Shown: positions 37,000 through 47,730 of the stretch, piece after piece
Layout: every line of letters begins with the position of its first letter
Numbering within the stretch: position 1 is the stretch's first letter
DNA from: Vespula vulgaris
Taxonomy: Eukaryota; Arthropoda; Insecta; Hymenoptera; Vespidae
Direction of reading: 5' to 3'
Assembly: GCF_905475345.1 (NCBI RefSeq)
Contig: NC_066589.1
Coordinates: 9,726,001-9,790,000 of the forward strand
DNA: 64,000 nucleotides
Notes under the pieces: model-generated
Seen by the model: only the letters and a program-made list of their open reading frames with translations
Databases searched by the model: none
Told to the model about the DNA's origin: nothing
Program-made: the position numbers and the translations under genes

Positions 37000-38323
37000 A
37001 TCGTAGTCTTCGTCAACGTTGACCTGTCTTCCACGCTCTACTTCTATCTCCCTCCTTGTCTTTCTCTTTTTCTCTTGTTCTCCTCTTATTCCTACAAAGC
37101 ATCGAGTTACGCGTCTTCCGTTTCATCCACCCCAACGCAACGTGTATCGACGAATATTCTCTCTTTCTCTTTCGTTCTTCGGCTCGATCTTTCGACACAA
37201 AAGCTTTCGTCTACTCGTTCGTTCCTTGTTTAACCCTACGATGCATGCTTCACGCACACTCAACGAGATGGCGTTTAACGATCGACGAGATAATTAGATG
37301 CCATCTAGGACCCGTATGAATCGGGGATCTTTGCGAGGGGATGCCGATGTTCGAACGAAAGAGAGAGAGAGAGAGAGGAGAAATAGAAGTAGAGAAAGAA
37401 AGAGAGAAGGGGAATGCGACGTGGAAGCCAAGGTCGATCGTCCGTTGAAGGAATTAGCAGTAATGCTCCCTTACTTTCTCTTTTCTTATTTTTCACTATT
37501 TCTATTCATTTTATATGGATAGTTTGCAGGTTTAAGTAAGCCATAAATTATCTTAATTTCAATTACTTCGTATTTACGATGTTTAAAGGTTCTTTAAAGA
37601 AGGAAAGGGACAATGCATGTCATAAAAGGAAAAGTTCTTATTCTCCAGGTATACTCTGCGGTCTTTTGTTGGAAAAAAGGTTTCGCAGGTACCGAGAATA
37701 TTGTATCGTATAACAATGTTGCCTATCGTAATGATACCAAGAACTTCAAACGCAATACTTAAGTATCGTTAATTAAATAAAAATCTAGATTACACAGTAT
37801 CTAGATCGACGTAGTCGATAACGGCTGAGTACCGGGAATCGTCAAGGACAAACGAAGCGAAGTATGTAGTAACCGAACGACTCTTGGTTCACCACGGCGG
37901 CCATTTTGGTTTGATAAAGAAAGCACGCGCAGTAGATAATAAACGCTCTTCCACGCATTGCTGGGATTAATGGTCTGGTATCGCGTTGCCCAACGATTCG
38001 TATTGCCTTACATATGGCAATGAATGAATAATTGATCGTTAATAAAGCGAAAATATGTACATATAAAACGTTGACTATTGTCAAACGATAATTCAAAAGC
38101 TTTTCAATTTATTGAATAGAATTAATCGTCACGATTGATATTTCATAGCACTTTTGAATCGATCGTTAACGGAAAAATGGAAAAATATCGATGTATTTGA
38201 GAAAGTAATTGTTTCAACGCGATGTGTTTTACGAGAGTTTACGAGGTGGTGGTATTACACGATGAATGGGACAAAGAAAATTGCATCGTTTGCACAAAGA
38301 GTCACATAAACTGATAAATAGAA

Positions 38324-38359
<36 letters not shown>

Positions 38360-39010
38360 TAGGATGAAAGATATTCTTATCACGAAAGCGAGCACGAACA
38401 CATCGCGCCATCGTCGCGTTTGTCGGTTTTCGTCCCGGAACAAGGTAGGATCGTCTCTTGTTGGAGGCTCTTCAATAAGAACGAAAAAGAGAAAAAAGGA
38501 GCGAGTTTTTGTCGCGTAGGTAGTATGTGCCAGAGGCTCGGTCGAGTCTCGTCTATCGTTCGCGTGGGTCTCAAGGAGGCGAAGAAGAGTAGAAACCATG
38601 AAGAGTGAAGAAGCGGCTGTAGCAGCAGCAGCTAACAGTTAGGAGCTAACAGCAGCAGTAGCCGTAGCAGTAGCAGTAAAAGCAGCATCAACAGCATCAA
38701 TAGCAGCACCGAGTCTGGTCTCGTTCGGTGTGGTTCACGCGGCCACTCGAATAAGGACAGACCGATTTCCGGTGGCCTCTCGTCCCTCCGTCTCTCGGCA
38801 CCAGCCGTCGTCGACGACGACGAAGCACCGTCTCTGTCTCTATCTATCCTCCTCCTCCCCCTCTCTCTCACTCCCTCTTACGGTTTCCCCTCGATCCGTC
38901 TCCTTCTCTTCTTCTCCTATATTCGTCGTCGTCGTCGTCGTCGTAGCAGGCGGTCTGTATGGCCGTTTTCTCCCACAGCTGGCATAGAAGAGAAATAAGC
39001 CGAGCCGTCT

Positions 39011-39028
39011 TGTCTGTCTGTCTGTCTG

Positions 39029-39063
<35 letters not shown>

Positions 39064-39070
39064 CTCTCTC
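39011..39070. repeat. Compound (TGTC)n(TTTC)n(TC)n repeat
   Basis: Five TGTC units pass into about eight TTTC units and a short TC run, a typical compound microsatellite. Confidence 0.9.
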
Positions 39071-39480
39071 GTTCTCTTCAACTTGGTGCCGGTATACTCG
39101 CAACCATCCGACCGACCACTGCTTGGAGAACACACGATGGAGGATGCGCAGCTGCGGCACGAACCCAGCTCATCGAAAGCTCACCATCACCTTTGCGAAC
39201 TTCCTCAGGTTCATCCGAGTCTTTCCTTTTACCTTTGGAAAATCAGTCTTCCTTTGCGAATTCAATTCGAATCGTACTGATACACATGTTGGAATCTTTC
39301 TCTCTCTCTCTCTCTTTCTGTGTATCTATTCATCTATCTCTGAAATTACTTACGATTTTGGCAAAAGTACTTCATACGACTACACGAGAAGTTCCTTCGA
39401 GCGTTATCTATTCGAGGGCAACGCAGGAAGTTACACGGTCGGTGAGTCATGTTGAACTGTTGGTGTGTCGAGAAAACATA

Positions 39481-39488
39481 TGACGTCA
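39481..39488. promoter_or_regulatory. Full CRE site TGACGTCA
   Basis: Perfect palindromic cAMP response element, binding site for CREB/ATF bZIP proteins. A second copy lies at 41394-41401. Confidence 0.35.
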
Positions 39489-41386
39489 CGCTCTCGATTA
39501 TCGGCTCCAATGCTCGCAAAGTAAACTCTGACACCGATCGGTGATCGATAAAAAAAAAAGAAACAAGAAAAAAAAAGATAAAAGAAAAGAGTAGAAAAAA
39601 GGAAGAAAAAATTGCGATGGTACCAAAACTTTTCCATCCAAAGACGACTTCTAATACAAATAAAAGATATTCAATATCGAAAAAATTTTTCTTTTGAGGG
39701 ATATAGGCTTCTTAAATAATTAAACCGTTGCTTGCATTATATTTTAACCAGTTAAGGTATGAGTCTTAAGTATTGTTCTCCAGGGGTACCAATGTACTAA
39801 TACCTACGTCGACGACAAAACGAAAAGAGGGAATTTCCTATAGAGACCATTTACTCTCTTTTACCTGCTTCTCTCTTTCACTCTCTCCTTCTCTTACCTG
39901 CTTCTCTCTCTCTCTCTCTCTTTTTCTTACCTGCTTCTCTCTTACTCTTCTCTTCAATATTACATTTTTGCCATGCTTCTCGTCTGGACCCTTCTCCAGT
40001 GTTTCTTCTCGGAGGGTCGCTTTTTGGATATTTCGAGCGTTTGTTGCAGCAATCAAGGGATGGTATCTGCGGTACACGAAGTGCTAGGTGGTTCACCCTC
40101 TCTGTCTCTTCCTCTTTCTCTCTTGAGGGACAACCACCCTGTTCACGTGCTTCTTCTACCTCCCTCCTCTCTCTCTCTCTCTGTCTCTCTTTCTTTCTCC
40201 GTCTGTTTCCCTCTTGGCCTGTTCCATCTCGTCATCTCTCTCCTTCTTTCTCTCTTGGCCTGGGTGAAAGAGAGAGGGGCAGAGAGAAGGGGAGACACCC
40301 TTCATCCTTGAGGTGGGGTCCCGGCCACCCCGCTGCTAGGTTCGCTAGGATCAATACCCGCCATCCGAACCGAAGTTCAAGCCATATTCTCTTTGCCTGC
40401 GCTGCCTGCCGGCCTGCCAAAACCTGCCAAGTCGCGTACACTTCAACACTGTCTCTTGACTATTGTTCTCCAAAGAATGATTCTTTCCTTTACTCTCTCC
40501 GAGTTTATGGTCCTTTGAGAAACGAGTATGAGAAGATATAGCGAATATGTGAGAAAAGGAAAGAGAAAAAGTAATCTCTTTAACTTTTTGCCTGGTATAT
40601 ATATATGTGTATATATATATTTGCTATATATATAGTACATATATATATACATAGTATATTTTATATATATATATATAGCTATATACTATTAAATGTTGAA
40701 TAAAATACAACGGCACGGTTCTAATTCCGTAAAGCTTTTCCACCTTTCGATGGAACTCGATTCCAGACTAAATACACGCGTTATTCGTCCTCGGGATATC
40801 TAATTTTAGTAACGGTACGTATGGATCCAATGTCAGTCTTCGCATGTCGCATTTCTAATTTCGATTTGGACCTTTCTTCTTCGCGTGGTATCAGGAGACT
40901 TTGTGGTATTATACAAAATTGTTGCATAAGAAACTTCCCAAGATTTGATTCGCTACGGTTATATGAAAATGATCGATTTCGAAGGATATTACATGCAATA
41001 TTCGTATTTCTTATTTAATCGATATTACGTTATTAATTTCGTCGCATCGACTACCATTATCGTTTGATTCGTTCCATAATAAACAGTTGGATATTTCCGA
41101 CGGGAGTAGATCTATCCATCCTCTTTCTCTCTGGTCTCATAGTTATTTCATCGACTTGTTTCGCGTTGGGAACCTGCTCTTTCTTCCTCTCGTTATAGCA
41201 GCGAACGTGATGGCGCAAGAGGGGTCAGAGTCCGGTTGGAGGGCGGCGGAATTGCGAAAGGGGATCGTCAGAGAGGGTGGCGGAGATACACATAGAGGGT
41301 TAGAAGGCACGCTCGAGAGAGGCGGTACTAGGTGGTAGTGGTGGTGCGCACGATGGTAACGGATGGTAACCGGCTGAGACCTGGAT

Positions 41387-41401
41387 CACGTGATGACGTC
41401 A
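41387..41401. promoter_or_regulatory. Overlapping-spaced E-box and CRE
   Basis: CACGTG at 41387-41392 is followed after one base by TGACGTCA at 41394-41401, two perfect palindromes side by side. Just upstream is the duplicated string GATGGTAAC (41352-41360 and 41362-41370). The surrounding sequence is not repetitive, unlike most of this region. Confidence 0.4.
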
Positions 41402-42795
41402 CTCTTGCGTTACCAGGATACCGAAGATGAAAGCCTAAAAGGAAACGTCAGCTTCTTCGGAATGTATATATGTATGTATGTATGTATGTATGGATTTGGC
41501 AGCCATTAAAGAGAGACTCTTTGTCCTCTGAGTCTCTTGATGATCGCGACGACGATGGTAACGGCAGCGACGATGACGACCATAATGGCAGACGATGAGA
41601 ATATACAGATACCGATAGTTAGGGGTATACGATTGATCTCCCTTTCAAACTGTTCGGATCTAAAAGGAACTTTATGAAAATGATTTTTCTGTTCTTGCTT
41701 TTTTAGTCTGGCATCCTTGTTATACATTAGTTCCAAAATTCAAATTTGAGAACTAGTATTCAAAGCTGCTTTCGAAGGAATCACGAGATCTTCTCCGCGA
41801 CGCGAATGAATAAGCCTTTTGCACGAACGACGATATCGTCGACCCAACGATTTTATATAACTCGTTCTTAACCTTCGATCGGCCAAATCAAGTCAGAATT
41901 GAGGTCATCCGAGCGAGATGGTTACTCTTCCTTTCTCCAATTTTCGATGCAACTTCTTCTTCTTCTTCTTCTTCGTTCAATGATTCGACAACGACAGATA
42001 ACATTTGAGAGATTCTAAAAATATTCAATTATCGCTTGGAATAAAGATCCTTTTTTGGAAACGATATTAATCATTAATTTAGTTAAATGCGGAGAGACAG
42101 AGAGGGGGAGAGAGAGAGAGAGAGAGAAAGCATATGTATGTGACTGTGAAAGTGAGACAAAGATAGAAGAGCTATTACGAGAAATTTTAACCTGCAAGTC
42201 TCCATATTCGCAAGTAATTCCAAAATAGATTCTACCTTTAACGAACGTAAAAACAACTGAAAGGTGACGCATCGAATTTGTGATTCGACCTCGTTTTCTA
42301 CTCACACTAACTTGTAGAAACTGCTCTCGTGAGTCCGATCTTTTCAGGTATCAAGAAGGCTCGAAGGTCGACCAATGCGTATGCGTATATCGCAGTCCCT
42401 TCGAGGTATCTTGCAAAGAGAACCACATCCGTAGCAAACAGTTAAGAACTTCCAGGAAGTCATTCTTATATGTAAGTCCGGTATAAATGGAGAAGATTAA
42501 AAAAAAGGAACAAACAAAAAAGAAAAAAAAGAAAAAAAAAGAACGAAACAAATCAGAATAATAACGAGGTAATAAATCGTAAATTTTTTGAAGTACAGAA
42601 AAATATCGTTATTATACTTGCCGATGATTAAATATAACGCTTAGAGGCTCGAAACGTATACCATTGGACGATATAAACACGGTACCATCGTACGCAAAGA
42701 AGGAAGAAGCTTAAAAAGGGCGGAGAAGAAGAGTCTTCGATACAAAGAAAGTTTCGTGCACGTACGTACGCAGTAGTAGTAAGGAAGAAGGGAGA

Positions 42796-42898
42796 AATGG
42801 AGGAGCGCGACGAGGAGGAGAAGAAACAGGAGAAGGAGGAGGAAGAGGAGGTGGAGGAGGAGGAGGAGGAGGAGAAGAAGAAGAAGGAGAAGAAGGGC
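42796..42898. repeat. GGA/GAA-rich polypurine tract
   Basis: About 100 bases nearly all purine on the plus strand (GAGGAG and GAAGAA units). It creates false polyGlu and polyLeu frames. Confidence 0.85.
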
Positions 42899-44587
42899 GG
42901 CGGTAACGTGTGTTGTGTGCGTGCAAGGACCGTCAGCCAGCCGACATCTGGCCGTGGACCTTCGCCCGAGGGACTCCACGGGACAAAGAAGGTCTTCCCC
43001 TTTTCTTGGAGGGGGCCTTGGGCCTGGATTATATCGCTATCTTGCTCCGTCCTTCTTGCTCGTGTGTTCCACTCGTATATAGGTACATACATATGTAGTT
43101 GGTACCAAAAAGCAGAGTGGTTGGTTGGTCTCAGAGCGCACTCGGGCTGCACGCAACGACCCTACCGGTACCGTTTCTATGGTACCGTTCGCGGGGATTA
43201 ACGCCCCTCCGCCACTCCATTTTCATCAGGCTGCGGGGTGAGACCAGCCTTGGCCCAAGACCATGGAAACTGGATAGCCTTTGCGTGACGCACGTCTAAG
43301 AATTCTACGAGAATTTATCTGCCTTATCCGTTTGTACTTTATATTTTGTACCTATTCAAAATTCTATTTCACTTTGTAATAGACGTTATAGTTGTATCTC
43401 TGTCTTTGATGTCGGCCCCTCTACATAGCAAACTCTCTATATCATTCCCCTTTTATCGATCTCGGAAAGTATCATTCGAGGCTTTAGATCATACTACACG
43501 ACCATTCCAGAATTTATTGACGCGTCTATGTCTTGTTTGTTAGAACGTTTGAAAATTTACCCTTTCTTTTTCTTCTTTTACTTTTCCTTTTTTTTACTCG
43601 TCCCATCTTTACCCACTGGACTATACTTATATTCCACCGTTCCTTCCTCTCTTTTGCTATCCCTATACACAGGAGGGTGTTTCTTTTCCAGAAGCACATC
43701 CTTCATGGCGGTGTGCTTCAACGAGTATATGTAATAGCGGAATACACCGCTAACAGCAGATCGGAACCAGCAAGCACGATGCATAGGAGAAGAATATTGT
43801 TCAACATGGTGGGGGAACTCTGACGAGGAGGAGTACCGTCATAGAAAAAAAGAATGTCCGGCATTTACGACCCGCTCTTATGCGGGTATAATTCGCAGAC
43901 TCTCGATGAGGCAAAAAGAAACACATTGAATATCTTTTAGCGAATTGGAACGAACGAATATGAATTGATTAGGAAAATTCAGGTCGGATAAATTGCATTT
44001 GTCAATTTGAATAAAAAAACAAGAAAAAAAAAAACAACAAATCTTCGCTCAACAAATTAAGCAAGCAGAATTTCGTATACACTTGGTTAAGCTCTAACAA
44101 AAGCTCGCTTAGAAGTATCGATATTATTTTTAAGGGTGCAAATAAATGCTTAATTGCAGATATCGCAAATGGAACAGTAAGGTTGCTTCTTCGTTCTTCT
44201 TTAAGCAGGTAAGGGAATAAAGTCGATTTATAAGAGATACGATCATCCTGTTATCGATACAACCGCTTGCTCGTTGGTCTCATGGTCAATATTTCTTCCC
44301 CTTGATTTTTGCGCTTCCCCTTCCTGTTTCTTTGCCGTTACTGTGCGATTGCACGGTCCTGAATATTGTCCGTTATCCGAGCTTTATCGGTAGATAAGCT
44401 AAATCTCGAACATCGGCGGCACGAAAACGAGAAAAACCGATCTCTTTCTTTCTTTTCTTTTCTTTTTTTTTTATTCTTTTTTTCGTTCTTTTTCGCAACG
44501 CGTTTGCTACGATTTTATGTTTACGTTTGTTTCGGAAAATTGAAAAATATTATATTACGTATCGCTAAGATTGACTTATTTAATTAC

Positions 44588-45571
44588 TTACCATTTAATA
44601 CTTCGTTTTATGATGTTACTGACGATCCTTTGGGATTTTCTGGTAGACACCGAAGGAAGATCTTCGTTTTCTCTCTTTCTACTTCTCCTATCTCTGAGAT
44701 TCCTTCTTCTTCGCCGACAATTACTTGGGATTTCGTTTTCTTCTTCTTCAATTTCGCCGGTAATTAAAACTTCCGTAGCGACAGATTTTTGAACCCATTC
44801 CGCAACGTGATCCTGAACCTTTTCCTCTGCCGATAAAGCAGATTCTCCATGCAGTTCTTCCTCGTTTATCAGATCACTAACCGCGGTAGGTGGACCGACT
44901 ATCCCAACTTCTAATTCTTCGTCGATCTTTACGGACGTTTTCTTTTCGATCGATTCTTTTTTTAATTCTCGCGTTTCTTCCTCCATGGAAAGCTCGTCGT
45001 CCGTATTAAAATTATCCTTATTAATCTCTTTTCTTATTTCTACATTTTCAAGCACCTTTTCTTCACTCGCATCAGTCATTAGAGATTCCAAACGATCGGT
45101 CGTTTGTTCCGTATCCGTATGTTTCTCGTCCTTACAATCTGCCTCTGTACCTTCGTTGGACTTTTCAATTTCTTCGGAGACCATTGCGGTGTTACTATTT
45201 TCATTTTCAGAACTATTTTCTTGGATTTTCTCTTGCACAGTGTCTTCAACGTCCTTTACGTTGCTAACTTGATTTGTCGGTTTGTCAATCTTTAACGTAT
45301 TGTCATTGGTAGAACAAGGTACGCAAGAGTTATCTTTTGTATTTTTTAAGGTGATATCTTCGCTGCATTTTGTAGGCGATGGGAATGCATCAGTGGAATT
45401 TGAAGATTTCTCATTATTATCATTTTCTTCTAAAGATGAAATTTGTTCCGGTTCTTCTTCGTTAGACTTTGTTTCTTTATTCATTAAACACATAGCGTTT
45501 GCATTTATAGTTTCTTCAGCATCTACTACTTTCCTAATTTTTGCGGTATTTTCTGTACTAGTTTCTGCCAT
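44588..45571 (-). CDS. Acidic, probably disordered protein; N-terminal or single exon
   Basis: Not recognised. The 327-codon frame starts MAETSTENTAKIRKVVDA and has non-repetitive sequence rich in Glu, Asn, Ser, Asp and Lys with little hydrophobic core, as in disordered nuclear or scaffold proteins. The C-terminal 45 residues change to strongly basic (CRRRRRNLRDRRSRKRE), a possible nuclear localisation signal. The block VGIVGPPTAVSDLINEEELHG is the most structured-looking part. The frame is unlike the surrounding microsatellite frames because its codons are varied, so I take it as real. The frame ends TGG TAA, but AAATG/GTAAGTA spans this end and is an excellent splice donor: the exon may end at 44592 (phase 2) and continue in an exon I could not find. 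Function unknown. Confidence 0.72.
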   Translation of the reverse strand: MAETSTENTAKIRKVVDAEETINANAMCLMNKETKSNEEEPEQISSLEENDNNEKSSNSTDAFPSPTKCSEDITLKNTKDNSCVPCSTNDNTLKIDKPTNQVSNVKDVEDTVQEKIQENSSENENSNTAMVSEEIEKSNEGTEADCKDEKHTDTEQTTDRLESLMTDASEEKVLENVEIRKEINKDNFNTDDELSMEEETRELKKESIEKKTSVKIDEELEVGIVGPPTAVSDLINEEELHGESALSAEEKVQDHVAEWVQKSVATEVLITGEIEEEENEIPSNCRRRRRNLRDRRSRKRENEDLPSVSTRKSQRIVSNIIKRSIKW

Positions 45572-46483
45572 TTTAATGTAAATAAATTTAAATTCTTTTC
45601 TCTACCTGAGACATTTTATCCCACGAATATAGTATAAACAATTTTGTACATTCTAAATGTACCGTATCATTATCGTGAGGACATCTTTGGTCATTTTATG
45701 TAACTATAAGCTGCCCGCAGCTACGTTCTTCACTGGTAGATGCTTATCATATTGAATCTGTAACAATAAATAATTTTTCATCAATTAGGACGTTATTGAG
45801 CATTAATAAAACTAGAAAAAATACGATTGATAAACATCAACGTTCTTATTAAAATATATTTTTTCAATCCTGCCGATAATACAGCTCGATCGTTCTTCTA
45901 CGTTATCGCGCGAGTAAAAAACAAGGTTAGAATTATATGTTGCCATAAATAACGCCTTTTCATTCTGCAAGACAAACGATAAAGACAAATAATGAAGAAA
46001 ATAATAACCTCCTATGTTGGTCATGATAATTACGAAGATCTTGCAATAATATATTGAAAAGCAAAGAAGATAATTCGTTTTGAAAATTTATCTCTACTTA
46101 AAATTTAAAAGAATTTTTCGATAGTAAAATACATTTTGTTGAGACACACTTATTCGATAAATATCAATGTTACAATATTATAATAAGGTTAACCTTATCT
46201 ATATTTTAATAAACATAGATTGTACAGAATAATTAGTAAATTGCAAGTATTTGAAATTTCTATCGATCATCGTTCAAAAGCAGCAATTATATTCTTTATA
46301 AACGATGGCTTGATATTTTACATACGTAATTACGCCTCCATTATACGAACTTACATGCAAGATTCCAAGGGCTCCTTCACGTATCCCACAGCATATTGCC
46401 TCTCTCTTTAACGACTTATCGACTTCATCAAAAGGTTAGATGTACTCCGATATCAATGACACGTAATTATTTCAATCGGAACG

Positions 46484-46557
46484 CACACACTCTCTCTCTC
46501 TCTCTCTCTCTCTCGTTCTCTCCTCTTTCTTTCTCTCTCTCTCTCTCTCTCTCTCTT
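46484..46557. repeat. (CA)n(CT)n microsatellite
   Basis: Short CA run followed by two long CT runs separated by about 16 bases of mixed pyrimidines. Confidence 0.9.
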
Positions 46558-46931
46558 ATTTACGCAAACGGTTCCATCGTCTTATTTTTCACCATCCTCG
46601 CGCACACTTATGAAAGATCTGCGTCATTTATTTCTCTCTCTTGCCGGTTAAGAAAATCACCGCGCTACGACGTTGCAGAGCCCGTCGTAGATACATAACC
46701 TCACTTTATGCTTACCCCCGAGAAGGAAAGAGAAATATAGTTTGAGCGTGTGAGAGGAGAAAGAAGGGAAACGATAATTCAATCAAAGTGACAACAATGA
46801 AACGTCTGAATGAGACGAAGATAGAGTGTCAAAGAGAACGGAGAGGAGGTAGAGGAGAAGAAGAAGAAGGAGAAGAAGGAAGAGGAGGAGGAGGAGGGGG
46901 GAGGAGGAGGAAAAGGATAATGGGATAGGTA

Positions 46932-46954
46932 GGGGAGGGGGTGGGGCGGGCGGG
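46932..46954 (+). other. Candidate G-quadruplex
   Basis: Five G-runs of 4, 5, 4, 3 and 3 bases are separated by single bases A, T, C and C. Quadruplexes with one-base loops are the most stable class. It ends a 120-base polypurine tract (from about 46835). Confidence 0.6.
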
Positions 46955-47544
46955 AGGCAAGGAAGGGAAAGGTAGATTACATGGAAAGGGTTAAGCGATA
47001 TTTCGTACGACAAAGTCTCTCAAAACGTTTGACGTGTCAATCGCGATGTCGCTTCGGTGTCAACCGAGAAGAGCTCGTATTTTTCTAACCCGTCGATACG
47101 ATAATTGTTATTAGCACGGACACGGCTGATCGCTACTACGACAATTATTTGTAAAGGCACAAATAATAATGACGAAGTAACGACGATGAACACGACAGAG
47201 TCAATGTCACACGCCACGATTTGTAGTAAAGAAATAAGTACGACAGCGTACCTACCGACCGAAAAAAAGGAACCCGCGATCTGTATGGTGCGAGAGGCTA
47301 GTGACCCCTAGTCTTCTCGAGAAGCATAAACCCATACGATGTATAAGGTTACGTTGGTTCGGATTTTATTGAAAACGCCTTTCGATCTAGAATCGCGCCA
47401 ACTTTTTTAAACGTCACTTTCGTTTAACCACTTATTTCAAAGCACATTCCCTAACGAATCTTCATCTTTCATTGACGCAATGCGGTGCACATTTATGCGT
47501 CTTGCGGCTTCGCGGATTTTTTCCTCGGCCAATCGAACGCGTTC

Positions 47545-47555
47545 CCAGATGGCGC
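47545..47555 (+). promoter_or_regulatory. CTCF-like site CCAGATGGCGC
   Basis: Matches the core shared by fly and vertebrate CTCF sites (AGATGGCGC), in non-repetitive CpG-rich sequence. Insulator function is an inference. Confidence 0.35.
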
Positions 47556-47694
47556 TGCGTACGCGCCATTTTTTCGAATACACGAATACGAAGAGCGACG
47601 TACTTTGTTAGCTCCTTTCTATTATTTCATTTCATTTCGTTCGTTTCGATTTATTTTACTTGATTTTATTTCAATTTATTCTATCTCATACTTT

Positions 47695-47696
<2 letters not shown>

Positions 47697-47729
<33 letters not shown>

Positions 47730-47730
47730 A
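47697..47730. repeat. (TA)n(TG)n microsatellite
   Basis: TA run passing into TG, the typical compound dinucleotide repeat. Confidence 0.85.

Larger units (their letters stand above)
34825..44587. other. CpG-rich, repeat-rich region without clear genes
   Basis: Probably holds the promoter of the THAP gene (34.8-35.4 kb) and intron or intergenic DNA for other genes. Open frames on both strands come from (TCG)n, (GCCA)n, (GA)n and (TTTC)n repeats. Non-repetitive CpG-rich blocks near 36.6-36.8, 38.4-38.9, 40.3-40.45, 41.2-41.4 and 43.1-43.3 kb could be first exons or enhancers. A minus-strand frame at 41506-41736 with a hydrophobic run is considered and rejected separately. Confidence 0.4.

Noticed and set aside
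40597..40690. TA-rich palindromic stretch as a possible miRNA hairpin or element end
   Set aside because: Low-complexity TA sequence folds by itself; no conserved miRNA seed and no target-site duplication seen.
41506..41736. Minus-strand frame with a 25-residue hydrophobic run and a possible acceptor near 41660
   Set aside because: The run comes from a GATGAC-type triplet-rich stretch that gives Val/Ile/Ala by composition. Its phase would make a stop codon if joined to the exon ending at 44592, and no partner exon was found.
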